A stretch of 64,000 bases of DNA. Origin: Symsagittifera roscoffensis. Lineage: Eukaryota > Xenacoelomorpha > Acoela > Convolutidae. Shown piece after piece: positions 26,801-33,939 of this stretch (the stretch's first letter is position 1; the number at the start of each line of letters is the position of its first letter). The translations under genes were made by a program, and so were the position numbers. The stretch covers positions 10,625,579 through 10,689,578 of the forward strand of contig NC_087065.1 of assembly GCF_963678635.1 (NCBI RefSeq), read 5' to 3'. Below the pieces are notes generated by a model that was not told where the DNA came from, did no database searches, and worked only from the letters and a program-made list of their open reading frames with translations.

Positions 26801-27371
26801 GTTTCACCGGAGGTTAAAAGTGTATCACAACTGGAAAGCAAATCAGGCTCGTAAAACGCAGTCTGCTGCTGCTTCGAACACACCTGCTCAGAATGGATCC
26901 CAAACGTCTGATCAAGACGAACAACGAGCTCCCAAAGATGTGGTAGACCATGTAAAGCAACAGCAAAGTTCGAGTGCTTTGGTAAATGCAGCACCTGGCA
27001 AGAAAGATCAAAGTCCAAATGGCAAAACTGCAAAGGTTCAGAGGTTTTTTAGAGTGCCATTCATCAGACCCTGCGATGTCGGCAAGGATCCCCAGTTTCG
27101 ACAAAAGGGATGGTGGTTTGCACACTTTGATGGTGACTGGGTTGCCAGGCAGTTGGAACTTCACCCGAACAAACCTCCGATTCTTCTGGTGGCGGGTAAA
27201 GACGATATGCGAATGTGCGAGTTGCAATTAGCCGAGACAGGGTTGACTACTAAGAAAGGAGCTGAAGTTCTGAGTAAGGATTTCGAGGATGTCTGGGCAT
27301 ATTACGGAGGACCCGGTTATGTCAAAGAGGCTATCAAACAAGGTCAAGTTAGGGCAGATTTCTTCAAATAG
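2887..27371 (+). CDS. MYO6: Myosin VI heavy chain (complete, 21 coding exons)
   Basis: Actin motor of class VI, the class known to walk toward pointed ends in endocytosis, Golgi and cell-adhesion roles. Coding exons: 2887-3000, 3103-3172, 8168-8241, 8572-8701, 8910-9015, 10461-10632, 13341-13508, 13744-13827, 14400-14580, 15793-15931, 16774-17320, 17690-17854, 18159-18291, 21264-21472, 21767-21899, 22161-22474, 22757-22908, 24072-24231, 24699-24844, 26560-26663, 26770-27371. Together these are 3903 bases, 1300 residues, close to vertebrate myosin VI (about 1285). All introns are GT-AG. Motifs: WAPHPTDGF at the N terminus; P-loop GESGAGKT about 150-157; switch [10 protein letters not shown] about 205-213; TEDS-rule Thr about 410; switch II DIAGFEY about 461-467; class-specific inserts near 279-306 and in the converter/reverse-gear region about 765-808; an IQ region; a charged Glu/Arg/Lys helix 914-1017; [13 protein letters not shown], a ubiquitin-interacting helix about 1018; KKYDL...[12 protein letters not shown] about 1114-1116; and a globular tail with WWF (usually WWY) about 1215-1217. 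Exon 1 begins at an acceptor at 2845, so there is an upstream leader. Confidence 0.97.
3825..4330 (-). repeat. Interspersed repeat family D, inverted copy
   Basis: Lies in myosin intron 2. It starts with AGCCGGTTACTGTACAGGTAGCACA (reverse of the CTGTGCTACTTGCACAG block) and ends with TTTTTCTCGATACTGGGAAAG and GCCTTTCGAATCGCCACG, the reverse of the other two family blocks. Confidence 0.6.
4783..5180 (+). repeat. tRNA-cored SINE-like element (family B)
   Basis: The 5-prime module at about 4790-4850 (CTTGCAATAAGCAAGCG, TAGACTTTTTTCGG, AACAACTT) is followed by a tRNA-like core at 4901-4978. The core has an A-box-like TAGTCTGGAGATAACG (about 4915) and a clear B box GTTCGAATC (4959-4967), then a T run. 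The 3-prime tail (GTCGGCTTATTATTTGTCTGC... GCAGTTTTCATTGAAGTTGCTTTC) recurs at 18595-18660 and 31990-32065. A 5-prime module ahead of the tRNA head is not the usual SINE order. Confidence 0.65.
5815..5885 (+). repeat. Family B 5-prime module, solo copy
   Basis: CTTGCGATTAGCAATCGGG, then ACTGGACTTTTTTCCCGTAAAC. It is nearly the same as the blocks at 9247-9310, 18340-18410 and 25071-25125. The short palindrome GCGATTAGCAATCG is conserved between copies. Confidence 0.6.
6590..7020 (+). repeat. Interspersed repeat family C copy
   Basis: Opens with the hairpin module GGCGAAGCTCCGCTTGACTCTGTGT (6605-6629), then TTCACGCTCAATTTTGATTTTTCGCGG, then the diagnostic CTCCACTATCGAACAGCAAAAG (about 6722). 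Next come AGGTCACGAAAAACGTGAT, CTCACATTGGGTTAA and a 3-prime CCAATTGTCAGTCGGCTATGTTTT. Further copies lie at about 14040-14300, 15240-15720, 25555-26040 and 44650-45000. Confidence 0.7.
7041..7075 (+). repeat. Hairpin module GAAGTGAAGCTTCGCTTTGCC, solo
   Basis: A self-complementary stem with a CCTC tail, the same module that closes or opens repeat copies at 6605, 9841, 10070, 11431, 15251, 31701, 35091, 35483 and 45512. Confidence 0.5.
9247..9500 (+). repeat. tRNA-cored SINE-like element (family B), second copy
   Basis: Located in myosin intron 5. The 5-prime module at 9247-9310 (CTTGCGAGAGCAAATG..., TAGACTTTTTTTCCCGTAAACAACTT) precedes a tRNA-like core at about 9371-9440: TGGCCTAAGGATAACGCGG (A-box-like) and GAGTTTGAGTCCC (B-box-like, 9418-9430), followed by a T run. 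I do not call it a functional tRNA gene, because no clean acceptor stem closes around it. Confidence 0.65.
9841..10095 (+). repeat. Family A 3-prime module with two hairpins
   Basis: TTCGACGCTCCGCTTCGCCTCTGTGT at 9841, then the block TTCAAGTTGACTGGTACTGCCAATGCGTCATAATTGG, then CATAATTGGCGTGCGTCACTTAAG, ending in GAAGTACAACTTCGCCTCTGTGT at 10071-10093. The long block recurs at 34925-35120, 35345-35512 and 45388-45540. Confidence 0.65.
11148..11460 (+). repeat. Family A composite with truncated tRNA-like core
   Basis: Begins TTTACACTAGCCATCAGCGTAGTGTAATATTACGAACC (11148), carries CCAACTCGCAAAT, and keeps only the ends of a tRNA-like core (AAGCGACCGTTGCTGAATG then GGTTCGAATCC at 11336-11346). 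It ends with GAAGCGAAGCTTCGACTCTG (11433-11452). It lies in myosin intron 6. Confidence 0.55.
11470..12020 (-). repeat. Interspersed repeat family D, inverted copy
   Basis: Contains, in reverse order and orientation, AGCTGGTTGCTGTGCAAGTAGCACAG (about 11480), TTTCTCGGCACTGGG (about 11835), TTCGAATCACGACTGAAAGGGC (about 11877) and CTCCCCATTTTAAATTGTCGGAACAAC (about 11996). All marker blocks of the family are present. Confidence 0.65.
12455..12640 (+). repeat. tRNA-like SINE head (Ser-like fold) with hairpin tail
   Basis: GCATCCGTGACTGAGTGGTTAGTGCGTGAGACGC (12457-12490) contains a good A box, with a B-box-like AGATTCTAACCC at about 12508-12519. The related heads at 19627-19685 and 35695-35770 share TCCGTGRCTGARTGRTTAGTGCGTGAGACTCA, so this is a dispersed family and not a single tRNA gene. 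A GCGAAGCCGAGCTTGGGCTCTG hairpin follows at about 12612. Confidence 0.6.
15240..15720 (+). repeat. Interspersed repeat family C copy
   Basis: In myosin intron 9. GTGCGAAGCTCCGCTTAGCCTCTG (15258-15281), TATATAGGTCGTCATGG (about 15341), CACACTCCACTATAGAACAGCAAAAG (about 15470), GTCACGAAAAATGTGAT (about 15504), and the 3-prime CCAACTGTCTGTTGGCTATG (about 15697). A partial copy of the same family lies at 14040-14300. Confidence 0.65.
18340..18660 (+). repeat. tRNA-cored SINE-like element (family B), third copy
   Basis: In myosin intron 13. 5-prime module CTTGCGATGGCGAGTG... AAGACTTTTTTCCCCGTGAAC (18342-18395). The core is reduced to its B-box half (GGGTTTCGAGTCCC, about 18513-18526). The 3-prime tail is GTTTGTCGGTTTAGTTGCC... 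GCAGTTTTCATTGTAGCCTGAAG. Confidence 0.6.
19100..19700 (+). repeat. Family A 5-prime module plus tRNA-like head
   Basis: TTTATACTTGCGAAGCAATGTGCAATAGTACGAAC (19107) and CCAACCTAAGTTGCAAAT, followed 0.45 kb later by a tRNA-like head at 19627-19685 (GCATCCGTGGCTGAATGATTAGTGCGTGAGACTC). The 19260-19620 stretch is similar to 12120-12455, so the two copies align over more than 500 bases. Confidence 0.55.
20895..21200 (+). repeat. Possible further tRNA-like SINE
   Basis: CACTGGTTAAGACCAGACTGG (about 20934) and CATGGTTAAAATCCC (20981-20995) have the spacing and partial sequence of A and B boxes. No second copy is visible in the window, so this is weak. Confidence 0.25.
23205..23934. mobile_element. 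Tc1/mariner-like fold-back MITE with ~300-bp arms
   Basis: A 730-base element in myosin intron 17. It is bounded by TA on both sides (23203-23204 and 23935-23936) and by perfectly inverted ends CAGTGCTGATTTAAATTAAC and its complement. The two arms (about 23205-23503 and 23634-23934) are near-perfect reverse complements, separated by a ~130-base AT-rich loop. CAGTG termini with a TA target duplication fit the Tc1/mariner superfamily. There is no transposase. Confidence 0.85.
25071..25140 (+). repeat. Family B 5-prime module, solo copy
   Basis: TTACGCTTGCGATTAGCAATCG then ATAGACTTTTTTCAG, matching the modules at 5815, 9247 and 18340. It lies in myosin intron 19. Confidence 0.5.
25555..26040 (+). 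repeat. Interspersed repeat family C copy
   Basis: GAACGTAGTGAGTATTATTCTTATATAGGTCTTC (25559), CACACTCCACTATCGAACAGCAAAATTG (25728), GGTCACGAAAAACGTCATTG, TTTTCTCAAATTGGGTTAATTC and the 3-prime CCAACTGTCAGTTGGCTATG (about 26013) are all present, so this is a near-complete copy. Confidence 0.7.
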
Positions 27372-27731
27372 TGGTATAAATTGACAGATGGAAACAGTTG
27401 TAGGTTCAAGTTACTGTATTGGTTACAACAAACAAAACTTACTGCACATTTATTTATAAATTAGGGCTTAATGAACTAGTCTATATTGTCATTGACAATT
27501 GGCAAATTACATGAAGCGATCCGAATAGTGCTTCATCATTTCGATTGGCGAAATTGCAAATTGCGCAAAACATTGAAATCTTATTTCTCGCTGCATTACA
27601 GGTGTTTTTTTCTTCTATATTTTCTGAAACTGCAGTGCCAAACAAAATTATTATGCTTAACTTTTGTTCAAGTGCTTTTCCGTTCAGTTTTACAAATTTG
27701 TGTATTCCAAATTATGCGAAGTTACTCAAAT
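27372..27731. other. Myosin VI 3-prime flank
   Basis: Presumed 3-prime UTR of MYO6. No AATAAA or ATTAAA occurs before the MITE at 27732; the first AATAAA on the plus strand is inside that MITE at 27994-27999, with another at 28002-28007. Confidence 0.4.
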
Positions 27732-28070
27732 CAGCGGCGGATCAAGACCTTTTTTTAGGTTGACTAAATTGATTTTCCGAGCTCTCCCAAAGCTATAAAA
27801 ACACCCGTTTCGGCCAAATTTTCTGCATCTCAGGCAAAATTATGGGGAAGAAAACAGGCCAAAAAAGGCGTTTTTAGGCGCTTTTTGGTAAGTTATGACA
27901 AAAAAAATTGCTTATCCCCCTCAAATGCGCGCGCTCCCCCTCAAATGTAGAATATTTAAATTTTTGTTGGGTACATCAGCCACAAATTGATATAATAAAA
28001 TAATAAAACAAAGGGGGGACCTATCTCGAAATAAAAAATAATCCCTGAGGGGGGCGTCCCTCCGCTACTG
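27732..28070. mobile_element. hAT-like MITE downstream of MYO6
   Basis: A 339-base element with imperfect inverted ends: CAGCGGCGGATCAAGACC at the left, and the complement of CAGTAGCGGAGGGACGCC at the right. CAG-GCGGA ends are typical of hAT non-autonomous elements. The flanking octamers ACTCAAAT (27724-27731) and AAGCAAAT (28071-28078) agree at 6 of 8 positions, consistent with a decayed 8-base target duplication. There is no coding content. Confidence 0.65.
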
Positions 28071-31000
28071 AAGCAAATGCTCTGTAAATGTTCGAAAATC
28101 CTTCATTTCTCTTAATATAACTCCAACGCTCCTAGCTTGAGCTTGTTGATTTTTTGGATCCGAAAATATCGGAGAATTGACTTTTTGCAACGAAGCAATT
28201 GAAGTTGCAGGTATTTTGCAAGAAAACCCTCGTAGGGTTTTGAGACTAAGATTTCGAAAAAGGGTATAAAATTCTAGAGTATGAACATGTTGAAATAGTT
28301 ATTTTGGACGCGGGGCTAAATAAGAAATACCCAAGTACTTGAATGAATCAACACGATTAGAGTTAGTCATCATTGTGCTGTTGCAATACCATCTATACAT
28401 TCTGTGCTGTCTATACACATCATCACACTATCTCATTAGAGTCATATTTAATTCCGAAGCCATATCTGCAATGCATAGTCACGATGTCACAACTTGTCAC
28501 GTTGTCGCGCTAAAATTGAAATATAGATGTCAATAGTTTTACCCTTGCGCTGTAAATTAAACATTTTCAATAACTTATATAAATCATATTAAAAGATGAT
28601 TCAATTATTGCCTTTAATTTTAACCGTTGCTGGTAACAATTTAGCCGCACGCACCTAATTTTTTTTATCTGAAAACTTCTTCAACTAAACTTTATTTAAA
28701 ATGTACAAACCCAAACTCCTAATGTTACAATTTTAAGCTTCATTGACCATTGTATAATGTTCGTAAACCCCTCAATCCAAATCTTATTTAATTACATTCC
28801 TTCAACCGTTAAATCGACAATTCAATTTGTTCGGAAATGTTTTTCAAAGGATAATTTTTACTACAAGGATACTAAGAATCATGTGCTTGCTTATTTTACA
28901 TACCGCTCACGTTGAGGACCGCTCAATTATCTGAAAAACAGCTCTTTACATCCTGAGCTCTTTTCTGTCATGAAAAATTAGTGAATATCTATTAAGTGTA
29001 TTCATTACTTTCGGGCGGATAAGAAAAAACGTAATATTTTTCTACTTCTGACGAAGCGCCTCCTATTTTGGAACTCCTTGAGGCTGTGAAGCTCAGACAG
29101 TATAGCATATTTAGTGCACAGAGCATATTTAGTTCAGTCGGTAGTGCATAACGACAAAGTATTTCGAACGTGCTGAAAAAGATTTAAGTTTCATTAAGCG
29201 AAATGAAATCACCAATTGTAATGTTTTAGATCGTGTTTTTTCTATAATGTTTTTTTCCCAGTAGTTAGTGATGTTTTTTAATTGTTGTTTTGACTTTCGA
29301 AGGTATTGCGAAATATTTATGCTTGTGGTGATTTTTTAATTAGTCAGTTTTCGTTTTTTACAGCATTTTTGCCGGATTTTGTATAAACCATCTGAAAGGC
29401 ACTGTTATTCTGAGCTCATATTCAAAAAGATATTTCACGTTTGATTATTTTGTGTAAAATTTTAGGGTTTGAAAACTGCTAATTCGGTTAATTTGAAATA
29501 ATTAACGTGCGAGTTATTGTATTCTTATTACACGCTTAAGCAGCGTATTGATGCGTCCCAATTGAATTGAGGCAAAATATTTGGTCTTATTATTAAGATA
29601 CAAGACGCTAAATACATCCCTTCGTAGTTAGCATTAGAGTTTGCGGGGATAAATAGAAGAAAAAAATGAATAAATAATTGTTTTTATTATGTTAACCAAA
29701 AAACTTTTAAATTGGCCTTAAAGTGCACTCGGAACACTCAGGTCTTCGCCCTGATATACGAGCAGTCTTGTTTTTTTTTCAAGGAGTGTCTAAAAAATGT
29801 TCACGTGAAAACTTAGTCTTTTGCGGTTCAACTATAAATTTTTTGTTTCGTTCAATTCAAATTCATTTGCTGAAAGGAGAGCAAATAACGCTCCAGTTGT
29901 AACAAAAAAGCAAACTGTAGGATGAATTTACAACACACCCCCCCCCCCCCCCAAAAAAAAGAAAATCGATTTAGGCGGAAAAAATAGAAAGTAATCAGAA
30001 GTTCAAAAGAAGTATAAATCCTTTTATCCCATATTTCAATCCAAATGCTAGGAATTTTCTAGTTGTGGAAGTGATAAGGATAAAAAGCAGATGTGCTTGA
30101 CTTTTTGTTTTAAAAAAGATATATTTATTTTTCTTTGAAGATTTAATAGGAAGAATTGGCTTTTGTTTCGGGTTTCTTAAATCGGATTAGTTTTGCCTGT
30201 ATAAAGCGGCCCATTGAGTTTCTGTTAGTTGCATTTGTTAAGTATAATCATTTTAATTTTCGGATTGAAATTAAACGCGTGGATCCATTTACCATTTAGG
30301 CTTTGACTACCAATTCTATAAGAAACGAAGCAGTCGCCATAACATGGTTTCATTCTCAAGTAGATTAAGTCGGTTACCGTGTTAAAAGTGACATCGGCAC
30401 TTTATTTTTGATGTTTTTAGGTGATTATGAACTAATAGAAGTCAGTTATTCAAGTTGTGGTGATTTCTTTCATTTTATTTTCAGGAAAACATGGTAAAAT
30501 TTGTTCACGCTCGAATGTGATTTTTCGTGGTGTGGATTTTAGTTTCTTTTAAAATTAAGTTTTTTTGATTCTGCAAAACTTCTGGTTTTTTCTCGGAATT
30601 TTTTTTGTTTCTCAAAATTCTTGCAAAGTATTGTTTTAGAAAGTATTGTTTTTTTCGTTATATTTTTCGACTACAACTCGTGTCGTTCTTTTTTCGACGG
30701 TTCTATCTATGCTCAAAATTTGTTCACATCTTTTTCTCTCATCGCGTCGGGAACGAAAATTTTTAAATTTATGTCGGAACTTCTGTGCTACTTCTACAGC
30801 AACTAGCTATTCTTGCTTCGAGTTAGTTTTGGTTGATCAAATACTTCTCTGAGAATTTTTTTTTGTCTCAGCATCCCATTGCACCACGTTGACTAAAAAA
30901 ATTGCAAATGTGCTGTCTTGGGGACAAGCCAAACAAAATAGCTGTAAATTTTCAATGCTACAATGTTTGCTTGTTTTTCAGGAAAAATTTCAAAATATAC

Positions 31001-31749
31001 TGGAGAAAGAAAGTAACACAACCAAACAATTTGTAAGATTGTTTGAATTTCCCTACAAAAGGACTTCAAAATATGTGTGAGAGCAACAAGTTTGACCATA
31101 ACTGAACTGTTTGATTGAAGATAGTGTCCAAAAAAAATAATTTTGAAGCCATTGGTAACCTGGTTCAGATAACAAAAATGTGGAAATTTCGGACCAGATT
31201 CTACCAGTGAGTACGTTAAATTTTCATTTGGATTCTGGTTGTTTGTAAGTCTAAGGTAAATTTTTTGTGCAGAGTATTAAAAAAAACCTAAAGCTCCACA
31301 TCAAATTGTCAAAAAGGTAGTTAATCAGAAATAAGAAATAGTCTTTAAAATTTATTCGGCTTTTTATATTTAAATTTTCTAGGCTCAATAGGATTCTGCC
31401 TATATTATATCGGCTTAGTGGCCTCATATTGTTTCATTTGACGAGCAAATAAAGTGTTTTGAGGTGAGGTGGTTTTATTTACTTTTCAGAAGTCAGAAAT
31501 TTTTTTTTATAGCTTGTAAGGTTTCTGTCAAAGTATTTTTATCTTTATTACCGCGGGGAACATTATCTTCCGATGCTTATTGCACATTCTATTATCTAGG
31601 CATGATTTTGTTTCAAAACTAGTCTTATTCATTTTAATATATTTTTTTCCGACCTCGATTTAGAAAAAAAATTTCTGAAAAAAATCTTGTTTTGTACCGC
31701 AAGTGGTGCGAAGTTCAGCTTCGCCTGTTTTTATTATCAATTTATAACT

Positions 31750-32070
31750 AGCAGTTTTGTTTCTAATGCTGTCCTCATTTTTAATTTCAGTCGTGACCTT
31801 TTTTTTCTGGTTAACATGTTTAACAGAATCACTTGTATCATCTGGGTTTAAAATGAATTCAAACTTCTATGCGTGTACTTCACTTAGCCTGGAGGTGAAG
31901 AGTAAGCCTCGGACGGCAAAAGTCGTGGGTTCAAATCTGACCAGGTACTGTTTTTTTTCTCAAACTTGAAATACTCCTTTCCCAACTAATGTCGGCCTAT
32001 AATTTGTCGGCTTAGTTGCCTCAGCGTATAATTGATTTTCGTACGAAACTTTCATTGTAGTTGCTTTCAG
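31750..32070 (+). repeat. tRNA-cored SINE-like element (family B), fourth copy
   Basis: The tRNA-like core at 31872-31950 has TTAGCCTGGAGGTGAAG (A-box-like) and GGGTTCAAATCTG (B box, 31928-31940), then a T run. The 3-prime tail TCGGCTTAGTTGCC... ACTTTCATTGTAGTTGCTTTC matches that at 5020-5115. The core is clearly related to the one at 4901-4978. Confidence 0.65.
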
Positions 32071-32325
32071 TATTTTGAAATATTCCTGCAATTTTTAATT
32101 TTATTTGCTTTGTCTTTGTATCTTTAGCTGTTTTTGTTTTTTTTTTCGCTTAAAAACTGTCTCTGTCGGAAATTGTTGACTCATCGGCGTTTTCGTCTTT
32201 TTTCTTTCGAATAGCTGCTATGCTATTTTTCTTATAAGAAACTATCATTCAATTTTGGAAATTTACAAAGCTATCAGGTGATAATTTTTTTCTTTGAAAC
32301 TTAAAAATTTCAGTGAAACTCTAAA

Positions 32326-32433
32326 TCTCGATTTTTTATAGTTCATTGACATTTCAAGGCCGTGAGTAACTAAAAAATCTAGATTTTTTATAGTTCATTG
32401 ACATTTCAAGGCCGTGTGTATCAAACTAAAAAA
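32326..32433 (+). repeat. Tandem duplication, two ~52-56-base units
   Basis: The units at 32326-32377 and 32378-32433 share TTTTTTATAGTTCATTGACA and TTTCAAGGCCGTG with only a few differences. They lie 165 bases upstream of the PEX11 start codon. Confidence 0.85.
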
Positions 32434-32597
32434 AACCTGCGTAAAGATATGACTGGATCGAGTGGTCTAATGTATGCGCGCATTAAATTCACGAACTTTC
32501 GAAAAGTATCATCTAAAACTTTCAGATTGGAAATGGATTTCTCCATGTAAATTTTTTGGAAGCGAAGAATAACCATTGCGTGTCCTTGTAAAGCAGT

Positions 32598-33353
32598 ATG
32601 ATTGAGTCAGTAAGCGCAGGTGTGTTGATTAGATACGTCAACGCAATTCAGCACTCAAACAGTGGCAAGGACAAAGCCCTTAGACTCCTCCAATACACAA
32701 TACGGCTCGCCTCGAAACTACTCTCAAAACACAGCTTGGCATCCGTCTTGGAGAAATTCCTGCAACGTCTAGCTAACTTAGAAAGCGCAATTTCTGTCTC
32801 AAGAAATGTTTTCTCATTCGGAAATAATTTTGAGTCCCTTATGTGCGCATTAGATGCACTTGCTATTGCCGATGACAGTCTGAGAGTTTGGTCTGTAATT
32901 TCACACTCTGCAAAATTTGTTCACCTATCAGCCGACCATTTAAATTTATTCCAGAAGATTAAAGTCGCCCATATTTCCGATGGGCTTTCACTATGGGTCA
33001 ATAGGTTATGGTTTTTTGCAATATTCCTGAGCCTGGCCAAGAATATGCGTCACTTTAAGCTGTTATGTGGGACAATGAAACCACTGCATGTTTTTGCTCA
33101 GATAGCGTCGCGACGCTCCAATGACGTAAATGCAGCAACTGGGGCCACATTTCGAAAATTTGACCTAAATACGCCCTGTTCTTCAAAAGGTTCTTCTCAA
33201 ATATCAGAATCAAGATTGAACCTTTGCAAGGATATTTTGGACCTTACCTGTCCGTTGAGTAATTTGGGATACCTGAAAAGTGAAATAGGCGCATTGTCTG
33301 GAATTGTATCTTCTGTCATCGGACTGTTGCAAATCATCCGAAAAGTCAATTGA
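32598..33353 (+). CDS. PEX11-family peroxisomal membrane protein, intronless
   Basis: A complete 251-residue ORF with no intron. PEX11 proteins remodel and elongate the peroxisome membrane before fission. The N-terminal GKDKALRLLQYTIRLASKLL is the amphipathic helix characteristic of the family (GRDRLFRATQYT in vertebrate PEX11A). LYS/LEU-rich helices follow, then a hydrophobic stretch LWVNRLWFFAIFLSLAK at about 132-148. The C-terminal signature LCKDILDLTCPLSNLGYLKSEIGALSGIVSSVIGLLQI (residues about 211-247) aligns with the family end (DILNPLDQLGIY...GLVSSIAGM). Length matches the usual 235-260 residues. The ATG at 32598 is the first in frame and precedes the conserved helix. A candidate poly(A) signal AATAAA lies at 33733-33738. 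Whether it is the alpha/beta or gamma type is not resolved. Its single exon contrasts with the multi-exon neighbours. Confidence 0.88.
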   Translation: MIESVSAGVLIRYVNAIQHSNSGKDKALRLLQYTIRLASKLLSKHSLASVLEKFLQRLANLESAISVSRNVFSFGNNFESLMCALDALAIADDSLRVWSVISHSAKFVHLSADHLNLFQKIKVAHISDGLSLWVNRLWFFAIFLSLAKNMRHFKLLCGTMKPLHVFAQIASRRSNDVNAATGATFRKFDLNTPCSSKGSSQISESRLNLCKDILDLTCPLSNLGYLKSEIGALSGIVSSVIGLLQIIRKVN

Positions 33354-33939
33354 ACTCGATTCGCTTTTCTGGATTCTTTTAAAATTGTAACTTTCTGTAG
33401 ATCGCAAAACTTATTTAAATAATCATTGTTTATTATGCAGTACTTTTAAAATGATATATCTAAACTAATTTAGCTTCTTTTCTGTTTTATTGCGGTGAAT
33501 GAGGTTGAGAGAAAACTTATGAACACCATTGAAAATATTTGATCACTTTGACAGTTTTTAAAAAAGTTTGAAGGATTTTCGAACAAGTTAGTGAACTTTC
33601 TAAACAAGTTGGTGGACTCACTATCTTAAAAAAACTTTCCGAGCCGGATATCCTTTACCTCGACCCTCGAATGTTATGCAATAATTATTCAGTGTAATTA
33701 TTGAATATGAGCATATTAGCCCAACCAAGGGCAATAAACAACTGATCTTCAAGCTTTCATCTTTGTTTTCGGGCTTATTGGGATGATATTTATAGAAGTT
33801 TAAGGTATATTATACGCTTGATTGCCAAAAAGTGTAATTGTATTTAAATTAGCAATCTGACATGAGATAGTTTGATAAATTTTTGTGAGTTTTGTTCAGT
33901 CATTTCACAACCGAAACTTCCTTAGCTAGGTATCGAGCG
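33354..33939. other. PEX11 3-prime flank and SLC17 5-prime flank
   Basis: No gene is visible. It contains the AATAAA at 33733-33738 and a splice acceptor-like TTTTGTTCAG ending at 33900, forty bases before the SLC17 start codon. That suggests a non-coding leader exon or leader trans-splicing. Confidence 0.4.

Larger units (their letters stand above)
28071..32597. other. Intergenic region between MYO6 and PEX11
   Basis: No convincing exon was found on either strand; the ORFs here are short and lack family motifs. Contents seen: a 15-base C run then eight A at 29938-29960; a family C-like stretch near 30430-30560 (TTCACGCTCGAATGTGATTTTTCGTGG); a family D end block at about 30775-30815; a hairpin module at 31701-31728; a family B element at 31750-32070; and a tandem duplication at 32326-32433. 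Confidence 0.5.

Noticed and set aside
26814-27227. Minus-strand ORF of 137 codons
   Set aside because: It is a shadow of the last myosin VI exon, which has clear family similarity on the plus strand.
28339-28536. 65-codon hydrophobic ORF
   Set aside because: It has no motif or splice context, and lies in an AT-rich intergenic repeat area.
29938-29960. C15A8 tract as a structured element
   Set aside because: It is a simple homopolymer junction with no inverted partner nearby, unlike the one at 52261.
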